Shown piece after piece: positions 6,987 through 14,304 of a stretch of 23,738 nt of DNA. The stretch's first letter is position 1. Every line of letters starts with the position of its first letter. Below the pieces are notes generated by a model. The model was given only the letters and a program-made list of their open reading frames with translations. It made no database searches and had not been told where the DNA came from. The DNA comes from a virus. A program made the translations under genes and the position numbers. The stretch is from IMG/VR virus record IMGVR_UViG_3300044627_001671, positions 1 to 23,738 of that record. The stretch is one strand, 5' to 3'.

Positions 6987-7714
6987 TCTGTGTATCCCCA
7001 AGCATCATCGTCTGATGTAAACTTTCTCGTACCTGCACGACCATCAAGGTGATATGAACGCTTAATACTTCCTTCTGGATGATAGATCCACAACTTGTGC
7101 TTATCCCATCCATCATCTTGGACTACTCCGTGAAATTTATCTTCAATAAAAGTTTTCTCATCACAAGCAGGAAGAACCACTTCTCTATAGTATTTAGTTA
7201 GACTAAGGTGTGGCCTTTGACTCCACTGAATGGTTTTCATAAAGCCATCTTCAAGACCAAGCATAAGGTGATCATGTTCAAAAGGAATAGATGTTTCAAA
7301 GTGAAACCTAATAGTATTAGCCTTCTCATATTCAAGCATGTCTAAACAGTTCTGCCAATCAATCTCAATGTCAGGAGTTAGTGGAGCATCTCCTTCAACA
7401 TAAAGTATTGCTGCTGTTTGAATATCATCAATAGTTTTTTTCATCATGTCTGTCTGATGGCTATGCTCATCAAATATTATAGGTAAAACATTTTTCCATT
7501 CATGTAAACACTTCCAGAGAACCCTACTTTTAAATTCATCGTAGTCATCCTTACGGGCTAATCTTTCTTTTCTGAGACCATCAAGTTGCAGAATGATTTC
7601 ATTGTCCGTAAAGTGTGATCTTATTGAGGCTATCGTCTCATCAAGAATAAAAGTATCTGGATGACTTGGAATAACTGAACTGACTACTATAATTGTTACA
7701 TTATCTTTGTTCAT
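6983..7714 (-). CDS. GT-A-like glycosyltransferase family protein
   Basis: A 243-residue protein. It has an N-terminal TIIVVSSVIPSHPDTF strand, IILQLDGLRKE, and YVEGDAPLTPD near residue 108, where DxP-type acidic residues occupy the place of a DxD motif. FIEDKFHGVVQDDGWDKHKLW near 193-213 looks like the catalytic loop. The overall pattern is a GT-A glycosyltransferase, more distant than its neighbours. It overlaps both flanking genes in the operon. Confidence 0.65.
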   Translation of the reverse strand: MNKDNVTIIVVSSVIPSHPDTFILDETIASIRSHFTDNEIILQLDGLRKERLARKDDYDEFKSRVLWKCLHEWKNVLPIIFDEHSHQTDMMKKTIDDIQTAAILYVEGDAPLTPDIEIDWQNCLDMLEYEKANTIRFHFETSIPFEHDHLMLGLEDGFMKTIQWSQRPHLSLTKYYREVVLPACDEKTFIEDKFHGVVQDDGWDKHKLWIYHPEGSIKRSYHLDGRAGTRKFTSDDDAWGYTE

Positions 7715-8555
7715 AAATGTCCTTCATTATCTCAATAGAAAAATCTCTCTTGTATTTAATCCACCAACACACAACCTGATGCATATTGTTTGGATAATCA
7801 CTAATAAGGTTAGGAAGCATTTCTTTTAAGTTATTCCAGTTATCAACTTTTTCAATTGGAATTCCTGCAGGGTAAACATAATTAAAATAATCAATCATTT
7901 CACCTTTAGAATCAATAAGATCACCAACAGGTAAAGCCAGCATTTCAATGGCCTCAAAAAATCTGAAGGTGTCTATAACTTGGGCACCAGCGGGGGCTGG
8001 AACAACTCTAGCCTTTGATAGGGTGCGGTAGTACTCTTTAGGCTGTTCTCCCTGTGCAAAGCCCTTTGTAGGCTTATAGAGGGCATTGGGAAGGTCTGGC
8101 ATAACCTCTGCTAACTGTTGTCTACGCTGATGGGTTATTTGTCCACCAAAATAAATGTCATATTCTTTAACAGGATAATCAGGTAGGTTAGACTTTAAGT
8201 GCTGAGGTGGACCAATAAAAAATTTATTATATTTTTCATGTTTTTGATGTGGGTATTGAACCCAAATAGAAATATTAGAGTGACTAATTTTATCTACATT
8301 AAATTGAGCGCTTTCATCACCAGTTATAAACAAGACAACTCTATCAAGGTTTTTTAATTGGTTTGATATTTCTTTTTCTTTACCAGCATTTCCATGTCCA
8401 GGAATAACAACAAACCCACGATCTGCTTTTGGTATTTCTTTTACAACTATCTGACTAACATTATTTTTTTCAAATGTTTCTTTAAGTAATCCATAGTCCC
8501 ATTTACCATCCGCAGCATCAAGCGGATCAATAGAATATATGTATGCATTAGTCAT
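7701..8555 (-). CDS. Exostosin-like (GT47-type) glycosyltransferase
   Basis: A 284-residue protein. The C-terminal half has EYDIYFGGQITHQRRQQL, then YYRTLSKARVVPAPAG and DTFRFFEAIEMLALPV. These match the donor-binding half of exostosin/GT47 GT-B enzymes, in which a conserved Glu and Gly follow the F-R-F-x-E segment. The N-terminal half (VVIPGHGNAGKEKE) is more divergent. Start and stop both overlap neighbours by 4-14 bp, giving tight translational coupling. Acceptor unknown. Confidence 0.7.
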   Translation of the reverse strand: MTNAYIYSIDPLDAADGKWDYGLLKETFEKNNVSQIVVKEIPKADRGFVVIPGHGNAGKEKEISNQLKNLDRVVLFITGDESAQFNVDKISHSNISIWVQYPHQKHEKYNKFFIGPPQHLKSNLPDYPVKEYDIYFGGQITHQRRQQLAEVMPDLPNALYKPTKGFAQGEQPKEYYRTLSKARVVPAPAGAQVIDTFRFFEAIEMLALPVGDLIDSKGEMIDYFNYVYPAGIPIEKVDNWNNLKEMLPNLISDYPNNMHQVVCWWIKYKRDFSIEIMKDIYEQR

Positions 8556-9100
8556 TTTGTAGCCCTAACAAACATCCATTCAGGATGCATATGATTTGTA
8601 AATATTAAGTTTTTAAATCCTGCATCACTTAATATTCTGTCAACTTCAAACCTTGATGTTTGATAAGAGTATGGAGAGTTCTCTTCCCCAACAACAAACT
8701 GAAAGAATAAAATACCATCAACTTTTAATTTTTCATAAGCAAGTTTTATGTAGTTAATCTTTTCTTGGTGTTCAATATGTTGAAAGACTAACATTGAATA
8801 TACAAGATCAAGGTTGTCTGCAAGTTCTTGATACTTTATGTTATCTCTTTTAGGTGCAAGGTTTATCATTTCATCAGATATGTCTATCCCATAGAAGTTA
8901 CAGTCTTTGTGCATATCTGCAAAAGGAACTAGCAGTCTGCCTATTCCGCAACCAATTTCTAAAACATTGTTCCATTCGTCATTATTATTTTTTATAAGAT
9001 CCAAAAATGTTTCAGTAGTTGCCCACTCATCTGCAATATATTTATACCTTACATCTGGATCTTTAGCAGCGTTATCCCAAAAAGTTTTAGCATGATTCAT
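8552..9100 (-). CDS. Class I SAM-dependent methyltransferase
   Basis: A 182-residue Rossmann methyltransferase. VLEIGCGIG (46-54) is motif I, which binds S-adenosylmethionine. YGIDISDEM is motif II, with the ribose-binding aspartate. LVYSMLVFQHI is motif IV. The N-terminus FWDNAAKDPDVRY is typical of small-molecule or sugar methyltransferases. I chose ATG 9100 because AGGTG precedes it and the overlap with the upstream gene is short; ATG 9118 would add six residues. Within a glycosyltransferase operon, a sugar O- or N-methylation role is likely. Confidence 0.85.
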   Translation of the reverse strand: MNHAKTFWDNAAKDPDVRYKYIADEWATTETFLDLIKNNNDEWNNVLEIGCGIGRLLVPFADMHKDCNFYGIDISDEMINLAPKRDNIKYQELADNLDLVYSMLVFQHIEHQEKINYIKLAYEKLKVDGILFFQFVVGEENSPYSYQTSRFEVDRILSDAGFKNLIFTNHMHPEWMFVRATK

Positions 9101-9800
9101 AATAAAGATGCACCTCATGCTGGTAGTCTAAAATTATTTCAGTATATCCTAATCCCTTGATCCAGTGTCTAAGATTATATAAAGATTCATCCCATTGCTG
9201 TAACATAAACTCAGGGTGTCCAGATAGCCAAATCTTTGGTTTGTACTCTCTAAGCACCTTCTCTGCACCTCCTAGCACCCTCCATTCACTACCCTCTACG
9301 TCCAATGAAATAGCGGTAGGTGGTTTAATTCCATGATCATATACACAAGAATCTATAGTGATTTGCCCATAGGTATCTCCTTCAAGATACAATTCTTTAA
9401 ATCCATGTGCTGCTTCAATTACATCATTAACTTCTGGGGGCCATTCATTGTAATATATTCTAGAAAGTTTATTTATCTTGTCAGATGCAAATCCAGGAAT
9501 ACATACCATGGGAATTTCTAAATTATTTGCAGTCCATGTTGCAGGAAAGTGCGACCAAACTTTAGGGTTTGGCTCAAATAAAACTACTTCTGCACCCCAC
9601 ATTTGACATAGTGCTGGAAATTCTCCTTCTTCAGCACCAACGTAGTAAACAACATCTTCAGTACCAATGTTCTCAGACATATGTTTTAATCTTGGTTTTT
9701 CCCACCCATGTGGTTCATACCAGTCTGGTCTATCTGCACGATGCTTAGGCAAGATCATTTCAAACTCTCCGTTTAAAACTGCTTTAACCATTTCTGTCAT
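9087..9800 (-). CDS. FkbM-family methyltransferase
   Basis: A 237-residue SAM methyltransferase of the FkbM type. VVYYVGAEEGEF is a modified motif I. AEVVLFEPNPKVW is the acidic loop that binds the SAM ribose. ISLDVEGSEWRVLGGAEKVL is the family's hallmark D-x-E-G-x-E block. FkbM enzymes O-methylate sugars and polyketides. ATG 9800 gives an ATGA overlap with the epimerase stop; an in-frame ATG at 9839 would add 13 residues that also look protein-like, so the start is uncertain. Confidence 0.85.
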   Translation of the reverse strand: MTEMVKAVLNGEFEMILPKHRADRPDWYEPHGWEKPRLKHMSENIGTEDVVYYVGAEEGEFPALCQMWGAEVVLFEPNPKVWSHFPATWTANNLEIPMVCIPGFASDKINKLSRIYYNEWPPEVNDVIEAAHGFKELYLEGDTYGQITIDSCVYDHGIKPPTAISLDVEGSEWRVLGGAEKVLREYKPKIWLSGHPEFMLQQWDESLYNLRHWIKGLGYTEIILDYQHEVHLYYESC

Positions 9801-10681
9801 TTTTGCAACCATTCTATTAGTGATACCTTTGGCATCCATCCAGTTAAATTTTTAAACTTAGAGTTAGACGCAAGAGTTTCTTGAACCTCTCCAACTCTTG
9901 ACGGGATAAACTTAACATCATTTGAAATCATATTAGCAATATCAAGTATAGAGTAGTTATTTCCATACCCAATATTATATACTTCACCAAACCCATCTTT
10001 TGTCTGAGATGCAAGGATGTTTGCTTCTACTACATCAGATATGTGTGTAAAGTCTCTGCGTTGAGATCCATCTCCAACTACCGTTAATGGCTTTCCTTCG
10101 TGGTATTGTTTTAAGAATAACCCTATTACTGGTGCATACTGACCTTTAAGGGGCTGTCTATTTCCGTAAACGTTAAAATATCTAAGGGATATAGTTTCTA
10201 AACCATACAAGTTATAATACACTCTTGCTAAATTTTCCCCAAAAACTTTTGCTGCGGAATAAGGTGTTAGTGGATCAGACTGCTGAGTTTCTGTGTTTGG
10301 AATAAAGGACTTTTTTCCATATGCAGAAGATGTGCTTGAATAAATTAGTCTACCTACCTTGTTAACCCTACAAAGTTCAAGAACATTGGCTGTTCCTACT
10401 GCGTTTGATTGAATAGATTTTTTAGGATTTAGTATTGCTGGCTGTATTCTTGCATCAGATGCAACGTGAAATACGCAGTCAATATCTTTAAAGAGTGGGG
10501 CAATCAGATCATAATCACAAATATCATACTTATAGTTTTGTGCTTTATCATTCCAATAGAATTGTTCATGACACTCTGCAGACTCATCATCAACACAAAT
10601 AACATCATGACCAAGACTAATTAACTTATCAACAAGGTTTGATCCAATAAATCCAGCACCACCCGTCACTATACAGTTCAT
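9797..10681 (-). CDS. NAD-dependent NDP-sugar epimerase/dehydratase (SDR)
   Basis: A 294-residue extended short-chain dehydrogenase. GGAGFIG (7-13) is the NAD-binding glycine motif, SSTS (115-118) supplies the catalytic serine or threonine, and Y141-x3-K145 (YSAAK) is the catalytic pair. RYFNVYG and GDGSQRRDFTHISD are nucleotide-sugar recognition blocks of the UDP-glucose/UDP-GlcNAc 4-epimerase and dehydratase group. It makes an activated sugar for the surrounding glycosyltransferases. It overlaps both neighbours by 4 bp. It is slightly short at the C-terminus relative to typical 310-330 residue relatives. Confidence 0.9.
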   Translation of the reverse strand: MNCIVTGGAGFIGSNLVDKLISLGHDVICVDDESAECHEQFYWNDKAQNYKYDICDYDLIAPLFKDIDCVFHVASDARIQPAILNPKKSIQSNAVGTANVLELCRVNKVGRLIYSSTSSAYGKKSFIPNTETQQSDPLTPYSAAKVFGENLARVYYNLYGLETISLRYFNVYGNRQPLKGQYAPVIGLFLKQYHEGKPLTVVGDGSQRRDFTHISDVVEANILASQTKDGFGEVYNIGYGNNYSILDIANMISNDVKFIPSRVGEVQETLASNSKFKNLTGWMPKVSLIEWLQK

Positions 10682-11637
10682 TGTATTCCTAACTCACTCA
10701 TAATGATTTTCCATCTATGGATGTATGTATGCTCTTGCTTAGTTTTTTCATGGCCACTTAACCTGATACGCTCCCTATCAACACCATTTTCAAGATACTT
10801 GTCTATCTTAGTTCTTAGATCTTCTAAGTTACCGTGTTCATAAAAAACAATTTCTTCTTCATCAACAAAGTAATCTTCTAAACCTTTGATGCGAGGGTAG
10901 ATAGTAAATCCTCCACGACCAGTACTCTCAAACAACCTATCACTAGTGTAATAAGGATAGTTAAAGTTAATGTTAAGGCTATCTCCTACTGCCACCTTAC
11001 TTTGTGCGTATATCTTATTTAACTCATCACCACGCACAGTCCCAGTATCTCCATCTCCACCAACGTGAAGAAATCTACTTCCATAAGTCTTTCTTAGAAA
11101 ATCTATAAGGTCTGATCTATACTTATGCTCGTGGTGATATCTCTTGCTACCCACAAATATTACGTCATACTTAAACTTATCTGGGTCATAATCCTTATGA
11201 ATATAACATTCTTTATCATAAACTCCTGCAGGAACAAAGTGTCCCTTTACCTCTGTGTTTTCGTTAAACCAGTCAGCCATCAATTTATCTACTGTAAAGA
11301 AGTGACCAATAGTTTTATAGAAGTTGTCATTATCAAGATCTTTCTGGCGATCAAGTCCAAACCATAAATCAAGGTGATAGGTAATTGTTTCTACCCCTGC
11401 CTGCTTTAACTGAAGTAGTACATTATCCATTGTAACTCTTCCGCTTGTCTCCCAGCCATGCGTATGTACCCAGATAAATAGGTCTGAGTTCAAGGCTTGG
11501 TCAAGAATTACGTGGCTTTTTGCTTGCTTTTCTTGCAATTTTACAACGGTATGCCCAAGAGATTCAAGACTCTTAGCATGATGATTTTCACTACTATAAG
11601 AAACCTCAAAGTTTCCTAGAAAAACAATTTTAGCCAA
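10678..11637 (-). CDS. CgeB-like GT-B glycosyltransferase
   Basis: A 319-residue protein. The N-terminal KIVFLGNFEVSYSSENHHAK and SDLFIWVHTHGW segments form the acceptor domain, and ETITYHLDLWFG ends it. YDVIFVGSKRYHHEHKYR and TSDRLFESTGRGGFTIYPR form the C-terminal donor site, as in spore-maturation CgeB-like and Glyco_trans_1_2 proteins. It starts with TTG behind an AAAGGGG ribosome site and is the first gene of the minus-strand glycan operon, with a TATAAT promoter at 11664-11672. Confidence 0.8.
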   Translation of the reverse strand: MAKIVFLGNFEVSYSSENHHAKSLESLGHTVVKLQEKQAKSHVILDQALNSDLFIWVHTHGWETSGRVTMDNVLLQLKQAGVETITYHLDLWFGLDRQKDLDNDNFYKTIGHFFTVDKLMADWFNENTEVKGHFVPAGVYDKECYIHKDYDPDKFKYDVIFVGSKRYHHEHKYRSDLIDFLRKTYGSRFLHVGGDGDTGTVRGDELNKIYAQSKVAVGDSLNINFNYPYYTSDRLFESTGRGGFTIYPRIKGLEDYFVDEEEIVFYEHGNLEDLRTKIDKYLENGVDRERIRLSGHEKTKQEHTYIHRWKIIMSELGIQ

Positions 11638-11663
11638 CGAATTACCCCTTTTAGTTTCATTCT

Positions 11664-11672
11664 ATTATAGCA
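11664..11672 (-). promoter_or_regulatory. Extended -10 promoter of the glycan operon, abutting tRNA-Arg
   Basis: On the minus strand TGC-TATAAT is a perfect extended -10. Its TG bases are the last base of the tRNA acceptor stem and the discriminator base. Any -35 would sit in the tRNA T-arm, where no good hexamer is seen. The transcript would have a leader of about 20 nt with an AAAGGGG ribosome site. Confidence 0.55.
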
Positions 11673-11742
11673 TCTCTGGTAGGATTTGAACCTACGACCT
11701 ACACCTTAGAAGGGTGTCACTCTTCCGCTGAGTTACAGAGAT
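11671..11742 (-). tRNA. tRNA-Arg (anticodon TCT)
   Basis: All four arms fold. The acceptor ATCTCTG pairs with CAGAGAT, the D stem ACTC with GAGT, the anticodon stem ACACC with GGTGT around a CTTCTAA loop, and the T stem GTAGG with CCTAC around TTCAAAT. The discriminator is G and no CCA is encoded. It would read AGA codons, common in this AT-rich phage but probably rarer in the host. Confidence 0.93.
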
Positions 11743-11746
11743 TTAG

Positions 11747-11820
11747 TACACCAGGTAGGACTTGAACCTACGATAGCCGAATTATGAGTTCGGTGCCTTA
11801 ACCAACTTGGCTACTGGTGC
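11747..11820 (-). tRNA. tRNA with CAT anticodon (Met, or Ile2 after lysidine modification)
   Basis: The acceptor GCACCAG pairs with CTGGTGT (G-U at the first pair). The D stem is GCC/GGC, the anticodon stem CCGAA/TTCGG holds a CTCATAA loop, and the T stem GTAGG/CCTAC is intact. The discriminator is A. Position 1-72 is not the initiator-type mismatch, so it is an elongator Met or an Ile2 species. Its 5' end carries the last 10 bp of the upstream CDS, and it is 4 bp from tRNA-Arg. Confidence 0.92.
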
Positions 11821-12080
11821 TTAATTTTAGGCTTGGGCATTCTTTCTTTAATCAACTTAATAACTTCATCAATGCCCTCAGCATATGCTTCAGCATCATC
11901 TTTAGCCCACATTAAATTACCATCCTGATCAAATGATGAACCACGATAAACTAAGTAGTCATACTTATGTTTTTCAAATAATTCAATCAGTTGTTTGCGT
12001 TCTGCTGCAATAGACTTTGAACATCCACTACAAGGACAGAGCCAGTCGCCACGAGCAGAGGTTTGATTTGGATCAGCCAC
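11811..12080 (-). CDS. Hypothetical protein with CPCSGC motif
   Basis: An 89-residue, GTG-started protein. Residues about 15-20 (CPCSGC) form a compact cysteine cluster that could bind zinc. The rest is helical and acidic to basic (ERKQLIELFEKHKYDYLVY, AYAEGIDEVIKLIKERM). Its stop codon lies inside the adjacent tRNA gene. It overlaps the upstream membrane peptide by 8 bp. Function unknown. Confidence 0.7.
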   Translation of the reverse strand: MADPNQTSARGDWLCPCSGCSKSIAAERKQLIELFEKHKYDYLVYRGSSFDQDGNLMWAKDDAEAYAEGIDEVIKLIKERMPKPKIKHQ

Positions 12081-12210
12081 CTATTAATGCTCCCAACAAT
12101 AGACCAATTAAAAACATTCCAAGACCAATTGTCCAATGATAAGACTTCATCATATAATCTTTAATAATCTTATCACGAACTTCATTTGGCACATCATAAT
12201 TGTTTTCCAT
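12073..12210 (-). CDS. Small single-pass membrane protein, 45 aa
   Basis: An ATG-started peptide: a polar N-terminus (MENNYDVPNEVRDKIIKDY), then one membrane helix (WTIGLGMFLIGLLLGALIGG) that runs to the end and contains a GxxxG-like pattern. GGGG lies about 11 bp upstream of the start. It ends 8 bp inside the next gene. Function unknown; the topology suggests an accessory membrane peptide. Confidence 0.65.
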   Translation of the reverse strand: MENNYDVPNEVRDKIIKDYMMKSYHWTIGLGMFLIGLLLGALIGG

Positions 12211-12218
12211 AATTAAAG

Positions 12219-12356
12219 TTACCCCACTGGCTGTCTTGGAATCATCATACTACATTTTTCACAATAATCATATAGCAACCCAGTAAATGGGCATGCACCA
12301 CCATAGGCTAGTCTGTGGCCGCTTATCTTACACTTAATAAATTTAATAACATTCAT
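12219..12356 (-). CDS. Short Cys/His protein resembling DUF1660
   Basis: A 45-residue protein with C9-x4-H14, C22 and C32-x2-C35 (KCKISGH, then YDYCEKC). This resembles the zinc-binding layout of DUF1660-type phage peptides, where a CxxxGH start pairs with a later CxxC. It sits 2 bp downstream of the 12359 gene and 8 bp upstream of the membrane peptide. Function unknown. Confidence 0.65.
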   Translation of the reverse strand: MNVIKFIKCKISGHRLAYGGACPFTGLLYDYCEKCSMMIPRQPVG

Positions 12357-12358
12357 AA

Positions 12359-12574
12359 TCATTTGATTTCGTTTTGTCCTCTCGCAATAGCAGCAGATAT
12401 AGTAAATGCTTTTTGTGTACGACGGGACTTATTTAAACCCTTTGCTGCCCAAAGATCAGATGTAGCAAGAATATCAACTGCTATCTGTTCTCTGATTTCT
12501 TTTACAGTAAACACAATAAAGTCCCATACCTGCTTCTTTTGTTCATCGGTAAGTTCTTCTGTCCAGTTACTCAT
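12359..12574 (-). CDS. Hypothetical helical protein, 71 aa
   Basis: I chose ATG 12574 because AGAGGAG lies just upstream and it overlaps the previous stop; a TTG at 12589 would add five residues. The protein is helical (WTEELTDEQKKQVWDFIVF, then KEIREQIAVDIL) with a basic C-terminal third (NKSRRTQKAF). No family recognised. Confidence 0.65.
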   Translation of the reverse strand: MSNWTEELTDEQKKQVWDFIVFTVKEIREQIAVDILATSDLWAAKGLNKSRRTQKAFTISAAIARGQNEIK

Positions 12575-12671
12575 CTGACTCCTCTTCAAATTCTTTTAAT
12601 GCATTTTTATTTTTAAAACAATAGTTGCAGTCTCCATTAACTATTTTAGATCCGCAATCTATACAAAACAT
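12567..12671 (-). CDS. Zinc-ribbon micropeptide, 34 aa
   Basis: A tiny protein with two Cys pairs: FCIDCGS at the start and CNYC at residues 15-18, giving a four-cysteine zinc ribbon, followed by an acidic helix (LKEFEEESDE). The ATG sits 1 bp after the upstream stop and the gene ends in an 8-bp overlap. One of many such peptides in this region. Confidence 0.7.
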   Translation of the reverse strand: MFCIDCGSKIVNGDCNYCFKNKNALKEFEEESDE

Positions 12672-12672
12672 A

Positions 12673-13137
12673 TTAGTCTCTACTTCCATCCCAATCGCCA
12701 ATTTTTGTAGTTGATATGCCGTGCTCAAACCATAACTTTAATACTGCTGGATTATCATCAATAGCATGAATGACATTCCACTGCTTCTTAATCTTAGCAA
12801 GGATCTCACTCTTTACTTCATAGTCAGGTCTAAAGTCACCATCTTTACGCATATACAAAGCGTGGTGTCCAATATCATTTTTTGCTAGCCAATATGAGGT
12901 AATGCCCCGCCAGTATTCATTACGAGAAGTAACAACGATAACATGATTCTGATCAAAGAAAGTTTGATTAACCATCTCAACTACTTCTTGATTTGGTTCA
13001 GCATTAACTGATTCAGAATGAAACTTATCGTAATCCTTCTTAAAGTCAGGACTCTTGTGTATATTTCTAATGTAGTGTAGGTACGGCTCAACATTTGCTA
13101 AGGTACCGTCAACATCAAATATAACTGCATTATGCAT
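12673..13137 (-). CDS. HAD-superfamily phosphatase (Pnk 3'-phosphatase-like)
   Basis: A 154-residue haloacid dehalogenase-fold hydrolase. FDVDGTLA (7-14) has the nucleophile D8 and acid/base D10. VVTSRNEYWR holds the motif II serine or threonine. AIDDNPAV carries the motif IV aspartates that bind magnesium. The pattern is close to the phosphatase domain of T4 polynucleotide kinase, but the kinase domain is absent. It could remove 3' phosphates during nucleic-acid repair, or dephosphorylate nucleotides. It overlaps its upstream neighbour by 8 bp. Confidence 0.82.
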   Translation of the reverse strand: MHNAVIFDVDGTLANVEPYLHYIRNIHKSPDFKKDYDKFHSESVNAEPNQEVVEMVNQTFFDQNHVIVVTSRNEYWRGITSYWLAKNDIGHHALYMRKDGDFRPDYEVKSEILAKIKKQWNVIHAIDDNPAVLKLWFEHGISTTKIGDWDGSRD

Positions 13138-13585
13138 TTTTTAAAACCCTTACTATATCGTGGAACTTGTCAAAGTCACAAACATTTCTGCCAAAGTTAG
13201 CAAACCTAGTTGTGATAACAATATTCTCTTTTGTATAATCTCCATTAACATCAATCTTATCTATGCTAGGACACATAGGGTGCTTTGGCATCCAATCAGG
13301 GTGTGACTTATAGAGTAGTTCTAAGTCTAAGTCTACACCAAACCAGTAGCATTTGCCAAGTTGTCTATCCCAAATCTCTTTTAGTTCATCTGGTGTTACA
13401 TAAATTTTAGCGGGGATCCATTGATGCTGATTAGGACCAGATAAACCACCCACACTAGAGCCTTTACCTTCCATCCTACGCTTATTGGTAGAAGAGTTTA
13501 TAACATTCCAGTTACCCTCAGAGTCTTGGCGAACACCGTTTGACAAGATGGTTGACCATAACTTTTTAAAGTAATCACGACTCAT
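13130..13585 (-). CDS. HNH/endonuclease VII-like protein
   Basis: A 151-residue protein. The block GKCYWFGVDLDL, then SIDKIDVNGDYTKENIVITT and FANFGRN, matches HNH-type nucleases of the recombination-endonuclease VII group. There the D-x-I-D and later Asn position the metal and substrate. Only part of the usual zinc-binding cysteines are visible (CYW and MCPS). The N-terminal half is basic. It probably cleaves branched or foreign DNA. Whether it is an active mobile endonuclease cannot be told. Confidence 0.7.
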   Translation of the reverse strand: MSRDYFKKLWSTILSNGVRQDSEGNWNVINSSTNKRRMEGKGSSVGGLSGPNQHQWIPAKIYVTPDELKEIWDRQLGKCYWFGVDLDLELLYKSHPDWMPKHPMCPSIDKIDVNGDYTKENIVITTRFANFGRNVCDFDKFHDIVRVLKNA

Positions 13586-13787
13586 CTTTTCTCCAGTGCA
13601 TAAATGATTTAATATAAACTATTCCATATGCTACCGCTGCAAATATAAAACCATATTGCTTTGTTGTGAGGGCATAGACAATCCATAGGATCTCATTTAA
13701 GCACAGAACTAACCATCCCCAGATAGTCTTGCGACCAACAAGGAAGATTCCAGAAACGCCAATAAAGGCTAATACCCACGACCACAT
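13575..13787 (-). CDS. Small membrane protein, PnuC-like half
   Basis: A 70-residue, very hydrophobic protein with about three membrane helices: WSWVLAFIGVSGIFLVG, WGWLVLCLNEILWIVYAL and FIFAAVAYGIVYI. It ends in a basic tail. The Trp-rich W-x-N-x2-W pattern is reminiscent of PnuC/SWEET-type transporters, but it is only about one third of a PnuC length. It overlaps the next gene by 11 bp. Confidence 0.65.
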   Translation of the reverse strand: MWSWVLAFIGVSGIFLVGRKTIWGWLVLCLNEILWIVYALTTKQYGFIFAAVAYGIVYIKSFMHWRKDES

Positions 13788-13788
13788 A

Positions 13789-13914
13789 TTACTTGGAAGA
13801 CTCTAGCGGCATTACCGTTTCGCAAGGACATATAATTGATTCTGGTAATTCGTGAACCTTGGTATTAATAATTATAGAGGTTTTGCAATCTGGACATTTA
13901 TAAGTGTTTTTCAT
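13789..13914 (-). CDS. Zinc-ribbon micropeptide, 41 aa (leaderless start)
   Basis: A 41-residue protein with CPDC (7-10) and CPC near residue 32, separated by a basic strand (SIIINTKVHELPE). A longer in-frame opening exists upstream, but ATG 13914 is chosen because TGC-TATACT ends exactly 6 bp before it. It is divergently transcribed from another zinc-ribbon gene at 13968. Confidence 0.72.
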   Translation of the reverse strand: MKNTYKCPDCKTSIIINTKVHELPESIICPCETVMPLESSK

Positions 13915-13920
13915 ATACTC

Positions 13921-13949
13921 AGTATAGCAAACTTTGGCTTCAGGTGCAA
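13921..13949 (-). promoter_or_regulatory. Leaderless promoter for 13914 gene
   Basis: On the minus strand TTGCAC at 13944-13949 is a weak -35, followed after 17 bp by an extended -10 (TGC, TATACT). The hexamer ends exactly 6 bp before the ATG, so the transcript would start at or next to the start codon. It overlaps the divergent promoter. Confidence 0.65.
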
Positions 13950-13952
13950 GTG

Positions 13953-13961
13953 TGGTATGAT
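13953..13961 (+). promoter_or_regulatory. Leaderless extended -10 promoter for 13968 gene
   Basis: TGG-TATGAT ends 6 bp before ATG 13968. TTGGCT about 16 bp upstream could be a -35. It is back-to-back with the promoter for 13914. Confidence 0.55.
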
Positions 13962-13967
13962 TAAAGT

Positions 13968-14126
13968 ATGTGTAATACTTGTGGTTCAAGACTAACACCC
14001 ATAGCCTATGGAGTTCTTAATCCTGATATTTTAGAGATGGCAAGATCTGGTCATGTTATTATTGGTGATTCAGATGCTATTGATAGACCCGAATTTTATT
14101 GTTCTACTTGTACTGAGGCTTTTTAA
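13968..14126 (+). CDS. Zinc-ribbon protein, 52 aa (plus strand)
   Basis: MCNTCGSRL at the N-terminus and YCSTCTEAF at the C-terminus give CxxC pairs spaced as in zinc ribbons. The intervening 35 residues (AYGVLNPDILEMARSGHVII) contain a short helix. It is an isolated plus-strand gene among minus-strand genes. It has a leaderless extended -10 promoter and a 23-bp tail-to-tail overlap with the 14104 gene. Confidence 0.72.
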   Translation: MCNTCGSRLTPIAYGVLNPDILEMARSGHVIIGDSDAIDRPEFYCSTCTEAF

Positions 14127-14304
14127 AATAGTTTAAAGATTGATTGGCCATCTCGTTGGCTTCCTCTTCTGTATGACAATACCCAAACCCAAGAACTTTG
14201 CCTGACTTAGTTAATGTCCACTTCCAAGGAATTGGCGGTAGATAGAATGCATTTTTTTTAATGCTACTGTAATCAAACTCTTCAATCTTTATCTGGAATG
14301 TCAT
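14104..14304 (-). CDS. Hypothetical protein, 66 aa
   Basis: A soluble protein with a beta-type N-terminal half (TFQIKIEEFDYSS, then PWKWTLTKSGKVLGFGYC) and a helix (TEEEANEMANQSLNYF). The strand-helix pattern with GKVLGFGYCHTEEEA resembles DUF-type phage proteins that pair a beta hairpin with one helix. Function unknown. Its start overlaps the upstream membrane peptide by 23 bp. Confidence 0.62.
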   Translation of the reverse strand: MTFQIKIEEFDYSSIKKNAFYLPPIPWKWTLTKSGKVLGFGYCHTEEEANEMANQSLNYFKKPQYK

